Part shown: positions 1 through 9,600 of the stretch, one piece after another
How the letters are laid out: each line of letters starts with the position of its first letter
Position numbering within the stretch: position 1 is the stretch's first letter
Assembly: GCA_016295545.1 (NCBI GenBank)
Contig: JAEDLA010000020.1
Span: 1-11,980, forward strand
Direction of reading: 5' to 3'
From: Oscillospiraceae bacterium
GTDB lineage: Bacteria > Bacillota > Clostridia > Oscillospirales > Ruminococcaceae
DNA length: 11,980 nucleotides
Made by a program: the position numbers and the translations under genes
Notes under the pieces: model-generated
Databases searched by the model: none
What the model was told of the DNA's origin: nothing
What the model saw: the letters and a program-made list of their open reading frames with translations, nothing else

Positions 1-869
1 ATATCAATTATCTGAGCAACCTTTTTCTGAATAGAAAGTGCATCAGAAATAAACACACCATCACCATTGTTGTAAACATCAGCATTAATAAGTCCCTGTT
101 CACTAAGGGGATTAGCGTCTTTGTTTGCGACATACATCATAACCTTAACTACATCTGATATACCAACTTTACCGTCAAGATCTGCATCACCAGGGACTAC
201 AGTTTCTTGTTTTGAAGCTATTACGATATAGTTTACAGATTCATTTGAACCACCGTTAGTTCCAAGAGTAAGTTCTTCTCCAGCTTTCATATTCTTCTTG
301 AAAAGAATAAGGGTAAGGTCATTGGATGTTGATATTGTAATTTCTTCTTGTTTCCAGTCGTTTAACCAACTTGGTAGCGGAGATGAAACACGCGAATCAA
401 GTGCAACATAAACAGTAATATCTTCACCTGCTGTGAATTTTCCTAAATCTGTAGTAACAAGCTTCGAATCACAAGCTGTTCTTATAGTTTCCGCACCAAC
501 AAGATTAGCAGGGAAACTTGTAGCTGTAAGTTCACGGTCTCCGAACAAAACAGATCCTGAACCTGTATTATTATAAATAGACCAGTCTGAACCGTTTTCA
601 GTATCGTAAACCTGAAGATTTTTTATAAGCTCACCGTTAAGAATAATCTCCTTATTTTTAGCAAAAACAAGGTAGTTTGTATTATTGCCGTTTCCGCCGT
701 TCATACCAAGAGTAACCGTTTCACCGGCGTTAAAGTTCTTTCTGTAAAGCTCAAATGTCAAATCGCTTGTTGCAGTAATAATACTATCAGTTTTTTCCCA
801 GCTTCCGAGCCATTCCGGAAGAACAGGTACAACACGGCTGTCTACAGCGACATAAACCGTAATAGCCTG
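1..869 (-). pseudogene. C-terminal part of broken GH98 gene: beta-rich repeats plus dockerin
   Basis: Seen: this minus-strand frame is open from the left edge to beyond the junction near 870 but differs from the frame of the GH98 part upstream. It encodes two related repeats. The first keeps ITVYVAVDSRV and a later TLGMNGG; the second has ITVYVALDSRV and TLGTNGG. Between them lies a linking beta-rich segment with GSVLFGDRELTATSFP. A dockerin follows with two calcium-loop repeats, GDADLDGKVGISD and ADVYNNGDGVFISD. The C-terminus is cut by the window edge a few residues after AQIID. Known: dockerins bind cohesins on scaffoldins and place enzymes in a cellulosome. The repeats look like an accessory, perhaps carbohydrate-binding, beta-sandwich; I do not recognise the family. 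The first repeat lacks its N-terminal half, so the lesion removed it. An ATG at 956-954 opens this frame but has no convincing ribosome binding site and precedes out-of-frame GH98 sequence. Confidence 0.8.
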
Positions 870-1704
870 ATATATATGCACCGTAAACTTCGCTTTCAAC
901 GTCAGCAATATAGCTGAATTGCGTATACTTTTCTTCAAGAATAAGATTCTGACCATACGCACGGCACGCCTTTTCCCAGTTGGAATTTGTTTTCAGCATA
1001 GCAACCGGATTAAGCGCAGAACCCCACTGGTTTTCACACCAGCTGATGTCAAGGAAACCGCCATACTTGTTGCAGAGCTTCAGAAGTGATGAGAAATGAT
1101 CGTAACGCTGCTGGTATGTTACAGGAAAATCTTCTGAAGCAAAGCCCCAGAATTGCTCACAGTAGTTATATCCTATAAAGTTCGGGTATTCCTTGAAAAA
1201 TTCTCCGAATATAGTATTATCCAGATCATAGTCGGCAGGATAATCCGGGAAGTGACACTGTCCGCCGCTGGCTGGCTGAATCATTGTCCATACACCCTTA
1301 TCGGCACAAGCCTTCATCCATGAACGGGCACATTCAATACCGTCCTGTATCATGAGCCATCTGTGCTCAGTACTGCTCCAGTTAATTGACAGTGACACAT
1401 TGAAAACAACATACGGAAGAACATCTTCAGGTACAAGATCAATTATCTTCTCCGGATCAGGATAATTCCACGAGTCGATATGAACTATCCACATAGGTGA
1501 TTCATTGTTCAAAGGTCTGCGGAAACTGCCGGCTGCCGATGCTGTAAAAGGCTCGGCATCAAGGGAAAGATTTTCAAGCGTTTGTAATATTCCGCCTGAA
1601 TTTCCGTCAGCGTCAGATGACGGTATTCCTGCAAGCATACTTACAGCCATAACACCTGTCATCAGTGCTGCACAAATTTTTTTGAGTTTCAGTTTGAGTT
1701 TCAT
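787..1704 (-). pseudogene. Truncated GH98 glycoside hydrolase, N-terminal part
   Basis: Seen: the start at 1704 has AAGGAGG (1721-1715) ten bases upstream. A lysine-rich signal peptide (about residues 1-27) is followed by a low-complexity stretch to about 60, then FRRPLNNESPMWIVHIDSWN and PEKIIDLVPEDV, which I recognise as the opening of GH98. YNYCEQFWGF (residues 179-188) holds Glu183, a plausible catalytic acid. The GH98 reading ends at VYGAYISGY (residues 273-281); the remaining 24 residues are a cysteine-rich, out-of-frame translation of the downstream repeat. Known: GH98 enzymes are endo-beta-galactosidases or endo-xylanases with a longer catalytic region and a beta-rich C-terminal domain. 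Inference: an internal deletion removed the rest of the catalytic domain and shifted frame, so the product is probably inactive and lacks its dockerin. An assembly or sequencing error is the main alternative. It lies downstream of the dockerin pseudogene, probably in the same transcript. Confidence 0.82.
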
Positions 1705-1714
1705 TATTAAAAAG

Positions 1715-1721
1715 CCTCCTT
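1715..1721 (-). promoter_or_regulatory. Ribosome binding site of the GH98 gene
   Basis: AAGGAGG on the minus strand, ten bases before the ATG at 1704. It supports that start over internal Met codons at residues 15 and 19, which lie inside the signal peptide. Confidence 0.75.
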
Positions 1722-1771
1722 AATAAGATTATTTTAACTTAAACTGATTTCTAAATTAATTCACCTCCATT

Positions 1772-1797
1772 GACAGATTATTAAAATTCAATCTGTC
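1772..1797 (-). repeat. 8-bp inverted repeat at the end of the dockerin pseudogene
   Basis: Perfect arms GACAGATT (1772-1779) and AATCTGTC (1790-1797) with a 10-base loop. One arm reaches the dockerin stop codon (1797-1799). No T-run follows on either strand, so it is at most a weak terminator or an mRNA-processing hairpin between this gene and the GH98 gene. Confidence 0.5.
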
Positions 1798-2142
1798 TAA
1801 TTGATTTTTTCAATAAGGATCTGTCTAAAAGCAATCATATCGAAGCAGTCAAGGTACTTATCCTCGATAATGTCTGCTTGAACCTTTTGCTCAGCTGTGA
1901 GAGCGGTTTTGCCAAGAAGCCAATTTTGAAAAAGTACTGCGTCAGCAATATTGACACTTCCGTCTTTATTGACATCCCCCTTGAAGTATGACTGTTGTTC
2001 CTTAGCAAGCTGTAAGAATTGTATTACTTGTTATTGTTTTCTGTGGAATAAAGCCAGTTCCTGCAATCATGCATGATAATACTGTTGCTATCGCTGAAAT
2101 CTTAACAATTCTTTTCATTCTGACACTAAATTTCTTTTTCAT
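1797..2142 (-). pseudogene. Signal peptide plus dockerin with frame break
   Basis: Seen: an ATG at 2142 with AGGAGA (2156-2151) eight bases upstream starts a 46-residue reading, MKKKFSVRMKRIVKISAIAT and onward, a clear signal peptide. It stops at TAA (2004-2002). A shifted frame, open from 2030 to the TAG at 1799-1797, encodes LAKEQQSYFKGDVNKDGSVN and then a ruminococcal dockerin with IADAVLFQNWLLG in the first repeat and YLDCFDMIAFRQILIE in the second. Together they would give a protein of about 110 residues with no catalytic module. Known: dockerins of this type, with a short acidic second repeat ending in FDM...RQ, are typical of Ruminococcus cellulosomes. Inference: either a one-base frameshift in a small dockerin-only protein, or the remnant of a larger enzyme whose middle was deleted. 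It is the first gene after the minus-strand promoter and precedes the GH98 gene by about 90 bases. Confidence 0.75.
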
Positions 2143-2211
2143 TTAGATAATCTCCTGTTAGTTAATTAACACATATTTCCGTTACTGTGCAATAATGTTT
2201 TTTATAGCTAT

Positions 2212-2240
2212 ATATTAACATTTTGCGCATAATCAATCAA
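2212..2240 (-). promoter_or_regulatory. Candidate promoter for the minus-strand dockerin/GH98 cluster
   Basis: On the minus strand, TTGATT (2240-2235) is separated by 17 bases from TAATAT (2217-2212), and TGT just before the -10 gives an extended -10 element. Each hexamer matches consensus at four of six positions. Transcription would start near 2205, leaving a leader of about 60 bases before the ATG at 2142. Confidence 0.45.
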
Positions 2241-2246
2241 CCCACA

Positions 2247-2271
2247 AAACGGTGAAACGGTGGACAAAACG
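2247..2271. promoter_or_regulatory. Tandem octamer, possible activator or operator site
   Basis: AAACGGTG occurs twice back to back (2247-2254 and 2255-2262), followed by a related GACAAAACG (2263-2271). The block ends about seven bases upstream of the -35 of the minus-strand promoter, where an activator would sit. The bound protein is unknown. Confidence 0.4.
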
Positions 2272-2521
2272 TCTGTATTTTCTCAAATTCGATACACTTT
2301 ACAAAACTCAAGCAGAAAAAACACAAAATACAACATAGAACTTTATGAAAAATAAATTTGACAAAAAAGCTGATAGAATCGGGAAATAGATTTCGATTTA
2401 ATACACTTCTTGATTTTAAGATAATTGCTATTTGGCTGAGACTTCATTCTGCCAAGCGTGTAACGTAGTATTGCAGAGAATGAACGTAATAAAATCCGTT
2501 CCCGTCAGCGTGAGGGAATGC

Positions 2522-2550
2522 TTGACAATTATTCTTTCTTATGATATTAT
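2522..2550 (+). promoter_or_regulatory. Near-consensus promoter of the surface-protein operon
   Basis: TTGACA (2522-2527), a 17-base spacer and TATTAT (2545-2550), with TGA directly before the -10 as an extended element. The -35 is perfect and the -10 matches five of six positions. Transcription would begin near 2557, giving an untranslated leader of about 120 bases before the first ATG at 2681. Confidence 0.75.
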
Positions 2551-2680
2551 GTATGTATGGATAAGACTATATTTTTTACCAAATGTAAACAGAAGACATT
2601 TCGAATAGTTATATTTAGGCAAAAATATACTCTTTGTAAATCAGACTTCAATGTCAATATCATTTAAAGGAGAATCAGGC

Positions 2681-2728
2681 ATGAAAAACAGTTTTATTAC
2701 TGCTGCAGGGAAAGGCGGTTCAGAATGA
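2681..2728 (+). CDS. 15-codon leader ORF coupled to the surface-protein gene
   Basis: Seen: ATG at 2681 preceded by AAAGGAGA (2666-2673), the best ribosome binding site in this leader. It encodes MKNSFITAAGKGGSE, and its TGA stop overlaps the next start in an ATGATG context (2725-2730). The following gene has only a weak GGCGG-like site of its own. Inference: translation of the 314-residue protein is probably coupled to this short ORF, which would act as a leader peptide. It could instead be the stub of a former upstream gene. The peptide shows no run of one amino acid that would point to classical attenuation. Confidence 0.5.
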   Translation: MKNSFITAAGKGGSE

Positions 2729-3669
2729 TGAAGTTTAAATCAAACCGTATTTCAGCAGCGCTTGCCGCTGTATCGATGTGCTGCTTTACTGCCGGAACAG
2801 CAATGCTGTATTCAACAGCTTCAAAGGCAGTATGTATTTCTAATGATTACCTTAAGCTTACCGTTCAGGATGATGAACAAAAATCAGCTTATGGTTCATT
2901 CATGCTGTCAAAAAACAGCGAAAATCAGACCGATACATTAACATATCCACAGTTTTATACTTCATTTGCAGAAGTGAATATTAATGGCTCGGTCAAGCTT
3001 TACAGTGAGGGAAAAACTGTCAGACAGCCCTATACCGACAGTGAAGGTGCGATTGTCATGGTACAGGACTTTGACGGTATTGAAATTACACAGCGTTTAT
3101 CATTTGCAACTGGTAATACCAGTAATTATGATATGCTTCAGGCAGCTTATACTGTAAAGAATAACACTTCTGCGGACATAAAGCTTTCAGTAAGAACGAT
3201 TATCGATCCGACTATTTCAGATTCTGATAATGACCCGATTATGGCTGACGGAACGGTATTCACTCAGGAAAAAAACTTTTACGGAAATGATGTACCGGAG
3301 GAATGGTTTGTGAAGAATTCAGCCGGAGAAATAACAGCATACGGAATTACTTCTGACGGAAGTGCGGCTCCGGATTCATTTGATATTGCCGACTGGAGCA
3401 ACTTATATAATGCCCGTTTTGATTATTCTGCTGGTGATGCTATTTCTGATAATGCAGCGGCTGTAACATGGTGTGACCGTACAGTAAAAAGTGGTGAAAA
3501 TTTCAGCTGCGGTACAAAATATGGTCTTTATAGTGAAAAGAGCGACAAGACAAAGAATAATTCTCCGAAAACAGGAGATAAATTACCCATAGCATTTTTG
3601 GGAGCTGGTATATGTTCTCTGACAGCGGCTGTACTTTGCAGAAAGAGGAGGTCGGATAATGATGAATAA
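2725..3669 (+). CDS. Exported protein with SPKTG sortase-like anchor
   Basis: Seen: 314 residues. Signal peptide about 1-35 (KSNRISAALAAVSMCCFTAG core). A single beta-rich domain spans about 38-275. The C-terminus has SPKTG (280-284), a hydrophobic stretch and CRKRR, the standard layout of a sortase signal with Leu replaced by Ser. Motifs LTYPQFYTSF, IEITQRLSF, a YTVKNN strand, FYGNDVPEEW and a final YGLYS follow a pattern I recall from clostridial surface proteins in which this module is fused to von Willebrand A and Ig-like domains. No enzymatic motif is visible. Inference: it is wall-attached and works with the giant protein encoded next, whose start overlaps this gene by 11 bases. The start may be 2725 or 2728; translation is probably coupled to the short upstream ORF. 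Exact function is unknown. Confidence 0.85.
   Translation: MMKFKSNRISAALAAVSMCCFTAGTAMLYSTASKAVCISNDYLKLTVQDDEQKSAYGSFMLSKNSENQTDTLTYPQFYTSFAEVNINGSVKLYSEGKTVRQPYTDSEGAIVMVQDFDGIEITQRLSFATGNTSNYDMLQAAYTVKNNTSADIKLSVRTIIDPTISDSDNDPIMADGTVFTQEKNFYGNDVPEEWFVKNSAGEITAYGITSDGSAAPDSFDIADWSNLYNARFDYSAGDAISDNAAAVTWCDRTVKSGENFSCGTKYGLYSEKSDKTKNNSPKTGDKLPIAFLGAGICSLTAAVLCRKRRSDNDE
3646..3651 (+). promoter_or_regulatory. Ribosome binding site of the giant protein gene
   Basis: AGGAGG inside the end of the upstream gene, seven bases before the ATG at 3659 and ten before a second in-frame ATG at 3662. Either can be the start; both give the same signal peptide. Confidence 0.75.
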
Positions 3670-6600
3670 GATTTTTTCCAGAATAATGGCCTGTGCTGTT
3701 GCAGGTATCAGTACAGCGGTTTTCATGCCGGTTGAACCTCTGATTATGGCTTATGCGGAATCAGGCAATGAGATCAGCTTTGAAGACAGTCTTATTGCGG
3801 TATATTCCGGAAACGACATTCTTTTAAACGAAAAGAGCGTTGAAGTTGCCGGCGGAGTTTATTGCGGCGGAGATCTGAAATATACAGGAAATAGAGATTA
3901 CTTTTCTGTTAACGGTGTAAATGCGTCGGCAGAAGACGGAACGGATTGCATTCTTCCTGATTATACTGACCTTATCAATTCATCGGAAAAGTATGATTTT
4001 GAATTTTCTGACACCAAAACAATTTCAGATTCGTATATCGATTTGACAAATACTTCCATGTATTCCGACGGTGATTTGAATATTGCTCATGCTGAGTTAA
4101 CAGGAAGTGGAAGAATAAGTGCAGCTGACGATGTCAATATGAGTATTGCAGGAACCGATGAACTTAAACAGGCTTTCATAATGTCTGAGAGTGGCAATAT
4201 AAATATTGATGCTGCAGATCTGGAGTATAATGGAATCATTTACGCTCCTGAGGGTAAGGTTAAGATAAATGCCAAGCATATAAGTTTGTCAGGTGCAATA
4301 TATGCAGATGAAATCGAAATTAATGGTACATCCTTTAAAGCTGAGTATAAGGATTTTTTCGGAATCAGCTGCCGTGCTCATACTGAAAATGTATTATATG
4401 TACATAAAAAGGATTTGATTTCACTCAACGGATATGTTTCCGACGAAAGAGCGGATTACATATATAAGGTGTCTGAATCTCAGAAGGATAAAGTATCACT
4501 TTCTGGTGAGAATACTCTTACACCGGAGCTTTGTTTTTCAGAGGCGGGAGAGTATAACATTACTCTTACAGCGACACTTGGCAATAAACAGTCATCTGAC
4601 ATTGTAAAGGTTATTGTAACAGACGGACCTGTTGTAAGATATACCTCAACAAAGGATTTTAGCTATGGTTCTGTGAACGGTATGAGCGATGCAGATGACG
4701 AGCTAAAGCTTTCCGCAATATCTGATGAAAAATCTGAGACAACAAAACAATATTCCCTTAATTCTGAGAGCGGAATATCCGTATCAGACAGACAAAGCAA
4801 GACTAATCTGAATACCAGCGGAGATGAACTTGAGCTTGATTACTCTCTTGAGGGATACGGGAAGCTTGAAACCGGAAACGGAAATGACGTTGTTCTTTGT
4901 ATAGATAATTCAGGAAGTGTTTCAAGCATGATTCCTACAATCAAGGCTGCTGCACTACAGATTATTGAATCAATGGGACCGAACGACCGTCTTGCGATTA
5001 CTTCCCTTGACCGCCTGAATACTCCTCTTACAAGTGACAAGGAAACACTTATTGCGGCATTTGAAGCATATAATCTGGGCGGAGGAAGCGAATTCGGAAA
5101 TGGTCTTAAAATAGTAAATGAGCAGATTTTCGACGAAGAAAGTGAGAATAGAAATAAGTTTGTATTTCTTCTTGCTGACGGTGAAAACGGCTATAATTCA
5201 GGTGATGATGCGGTAGCTATGGAGCAGGCTGCTGTATTCAGGGAAAATGGTACAAAGGTATATGCCTTTGAGATAAATCCTTTTTCTTACGATTTTGGTG
5301 AAACAAGTACTGTTCAGAATGTTGCTATTGAAACAAACGGAGCATATAAGCTTTGTCCTGATTCAGAAGCAATAGAGGAGTTTCTTGTTAACATGGCGGA
5401 AACTATCTATAATCTGGCAGCAAGAAATGTAACATTTACAACAACTGTAAAGAATGCTGAGTGGGTAAAGAACGGCTCAATGACCAAAGCTCCCGATTCA
5501 GCTGTATACAATGATGACGGCTCTGTAACTCTTTCGTGGAATTACTCTGCCTTTGAGATAGGTGCTGCTGATGAAATAGGTCTGAAGCTTATCAGCGATA
5601 ATGGTTATATAAACATTACAACTGATACAAAGCTTATTTCGTATGATTCCAACGGCAAAGGCAGTGTTTTGTATCTTGACGACATTATTGCAGAAAGCGG
5701 AAACTGTTCTGACAGCGGAAAATGGACGAGTCAAGTCTATGACAGCGGAAAAGAGAATTGTAACTGGTCTTACGTAAAATGGAATGCAGATTATTACGGT
5801 GATTCAGCAATTGATATCTTCTTAAGTACAAGCAATGATGGTGTTAATTTCTCAGACCGTATAAGACTTACCAATGGTCAGAGACTTGCTCTTTCAGGTA
5901 GATATGTACGCACTGAAATAGAGATGAAGAAATCTCATGACGGAGCACCCCCTGTTTTATATGATTTCACTTTATATTCAGATGATGTCGAGGCAACAGA
6001 TATCTGTACCGGTACTGATGCAGTAATCAGAGGAGCACATAATGTTCCGGCAGGCACACCTGTTTCAATGTGGCTTGATATTGAGGGCAGCTATGATAAT
6101 GTCACAGAAATCAGGTGGGATACTGACGGCGGTGAAGTAATTTCAGACGAAAGCAATCCTCTCAGAAGAACTCTTGTATTCAAGGAAGAAGGCGAATACA
6201 CAGTAAGTGCTGTTGTAATTGCAGGCGGAATAGAAACCAGAACTGCTGTAAAGATAAACGTGCTTCCCGAAACTGTTCTCTGGCAGGAGATTGAAAAGGA
6301 CGAATTCAAGGCTGTCAAGCTTGAACTTACAGATACTCCCGAATATGCTACACAATACAGTGAGCCGCTTACTTTCAATATCTTATTTGAAAATCCTGAG
6401 CAGGTTGCATGGGTAAGAGCACTTTATACAAATCCTCAGGTCTGGGGAGAAGGTAATTATCGTATTGCATTTATCGACGAACAGCAGGAAAATCTTGTAT
6501 CAGTACCGCTTCCCGGAACTAATCTTGCAGAGACTACTATTATTGTAGAAGCTTATGACTGGTATGGAAATATGGTGTCTGAAAGCCGTACCATAAAAAT

Positions 6601-9600
6601 GGACAGACAGGCTCCGACGGTGTATGTAAATAGTGACAAGAGCCGTGTGTATCCGGGAAATGAAGCAGTTATCACTGTTACTTCTTCTGATAATGATGAG
6701 CTGGCAAGCCTGAAACTTTTTTGTAATGACGAAGAAGTTGCCATAAATGATGAGGGACAGTATATCTTTTCCCGTGACCTTGCCGGCGACTACATAATGA
6801 AAGCAGTTGCTGTTGATAAAGCCGGAAATGTTTCTGAAGTAACACGCACTATTACAGTAATTGCTGATGAAAGACTGCCCTATGTTTCTATCACAGGAAG
6901 TTCAAGAATAATAATCGGAAATAGTACTGACCTGAAAATTACTGCTTATGATAATGAGACAAAACTTACAGAACTTCTCTTAACGGTTCAGCTTGAGGGA
7001 GAAGATGAAATAACTGAAATATTTGACCTTAAGAGCAGCAAAGAAACTATAGAGCGTGAAACAATATATACATTTACACCTCAGAGCACAGGCAAGTATG
7101 TCTTTACCGCTACTGCTACAGACCGTGAGGGTAATGTAAATACATACTCTTTCACTGAAAATGTTGTTGCAGATACTATAGGACCAAATATTAATATTGA
7201 ACTGAGTAAGTATGAGATACTTGCCGGAGACAGTATTGATGTTTCTGTTGCGGTTACAGATGACGTAGCTGTTGCTGATGTCAGATTCTTTATTGATGAT
7301 ATTGAAACTGAGCTTACAGAGGATAATACTTTCCATTATGTTTCAGATGATGAAAACGTTGATAATAATGGCAAGAAGCGTATCGTCTTTAAGGTTACAG
7401 CAACTGATACCAGCGGAAACGAGAGAAGCGGTTCAAAGACGCTTTTAGTCGAAACAGAGGATACAGTTCTTCCGAACGTTAATATTTCAGCAGGCAGCAG
7501 ATATGAATATCAGTCAGAAAATGCCTATATGACTGTAACAGCCTCAGATAATATCGGAGTGGAATCCTTAAAGGTATTTGTTAATGGCGAGCCTGCTGAG
7601 CTTGATGAAAAGGGCAGATATTATTTTGATACATCTGAAATAACAGAATATTTCGTTGAAGCAACAGCAGTCGATACATCAGGAAACGAAAGAAAAGCCG
7701 AGAAAACGATTGCAGTTTCAGATACAAGAAAACCTGATATCAGATTTACTCCTGATAAGTCAGGATATGACACCAATGACAGTCCTGTTATCTCTGTAGA
7801 AGTAAGTGACAATTATCAGCTTGATACTGTAACAGCTTCTATTGACGGAAAAGAGATAAATACAGACAATGGTTCATTCACATACACAATTGAGAATGCT
7901 CCTGCGGGCAGCTATGTCATTACAGTAACAGCAGTTGACATTTTCGGAAACACTCAGACCAGCAGCTATACTGTAAGAGTTAGGGATACAATTGCACCTG
8001 AAATTACAGCGTCTGTAAACAAGGAAACATTTGCTAAGGGAGAAATTCCTGAAATCACCTGTGAATATTCGGATAATGTAGCTGTAACAAGAATTGTTGC
8101 AGATATGAACGGCGTATCACTTGAAGTTGATACTGAAAGCGGCAAGATAATTATGCCTGAGACAATTGAAGCAGGGGATAAGACAGTTACTATCAAAGCC
8201 TATGATGCCGCTTATAATGTTTCCGAGCCTGCGGTTGTAAGCTTTTTCATGTCGTCATCTGAGGATATTGAGGCTCCTGTTATTGAAGAAATATCAGTAG
8301 TTCCTGATATTATACGTGCAGGCAATGATGTTACAGTTACAATCAAGGCATCTGACAACAGCGGCGAAGTTAATCTTACTGTTTTAAAGGACGGAAGCGA
8401 GCTTAAAGAAGATGCTGAAAGCGGAAACTATTCGTTTACAGCTGATTCTGCCGGAGAAGTAAACCTTGTTGTAAGGGCAGAAGATCCCTCAGGAAATTAT
8501 ATCGAAAAAGAAGTAGTTCTGAAAGTATACAGAAATACCGAAAACCGTAAAATGACAGTAGATGCACCGGCAGTAGTAAAGCCCGGCGAAGAAATCACCG
8601 TTATACTTTCATCTGCTGACGGAATTCCTTTTGATACAACAGAGCTGTGGCTGAATGAACAGGATATGTCAGCTGCGCTCACTCAGAACGCTGACGGAAA
8701 ATATCAGACAACGTTCACCCTTGATTCAAACGGAACATACAGCTTCAAAGCAATCGGCAGAGATGATGACGGCTATGAAAGCGAAGCATTATTCACCATT
8801 CAGGTGGCAGCAGCTTATGAAAATGAGCTGAAAACCGAAGAAATGCAGGCTTCACTTGTTCAGACCTCAGAAACTGAGCTGAGCGATGAAATAAAGGAAC
8901 TTGTTGGTACATTTGAATCTCCTGCGGACGCCTATGAGTATGTATATAACAACATAAACTTTGAAGCTTATACAAATTCAAGAAGAGGCGCAGTCGGAGC
9001 ATTTGAGCTTAAGCGTGGAAACGACGTGGATCAGGCAAGCCTTCTTATCGGAATGCTGCGTGAAATGGGATATCCTGCAAGATATGCAAATACAGATGTA
9101 ATGCTCACAAGTGAACAGGTTACTTCACTTATGGCAATGGATAACTTCATTGACGCAACTAATATTATTGCAAGCTCAGGAAAAAATGCAGGATTGCTTA
9201 CTATGCCGGACGGCTCAAATGCAGTGAAAATCAATGAAGTATTTGTTCAGGTTTACGTTCCGGCAAGCGAATTAGGTGAAACCGATGAAGCTTTAAAGGA
9301 TCTGGGCGTATGGGTAAACCTCGATACATCTATAAAGGCTTCGTCTTCATTCCGTGAACAGATCGAAGCTGAAACTCAGGAAGAGCTTGATGTTTCCGCA
9401 TACAGAGAAAGTGCGGCAGAAACAGGACTTGGAAAAATACTTGACGGACTTGAAGCAAAAGCTGATTCCTTTACGGAAAAAACTGGTAATTCATTGATTT
9501 CGGATATGTTCAGCGGACCATTAACTGTAACAAGCGAGGGTTCATACGCATATTCAAGACCAATCGTTCAGCAGGAATTCAACAGACTGCCTGACTCACT

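Larger units (their letters stand above)
2143..2680. other. Divergent intergenic region
   Basis: About 540 AT-rich bases between the minus-strand cluster and the plus-strand operon. It holds the two promoters and the octamer repeats listed separately, plus an imperfect hairpin with arms TCATTCTGC (2444-2452) and GCAGAGAATGA (2473-2483). I see no further gene, tRNA or recognisable riboswitch. Confidence 0.55.

Noticed and set aside
1505..1723. Plus-strand ORF of 72 residues
   Set aside because: It lies antisense to the well-supported GH98 start and signal peptide and shows no domain or ribosome binding site.
1758..1770. GGAGGTG on the minus strand (1768-1762), with an ATG (1770-1768) that would give the tetrapeptide MEVN
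   Set aside because: The ATG overlaps the Shine-Dalgarno-like sequence itself, and no start codon follows at a usable distance. It may be a relic of an earlier gene start, but nothing more supports it.
2444..2483. Imperfect hairpin in the divergent intergenic region as a terminator or riboswitch
   Set aside because: It has a bulge, a long loop and no T-run, lies upstream of the plus-strand promoter, and matches no riboswitch core I know.
6611..8826. Recent tandem DNA duplication in the Ig-like region
   Set aside because: The units share only short protein motifs and differ widely in sequence and length, so they are old repeats rather than a recent expansion.
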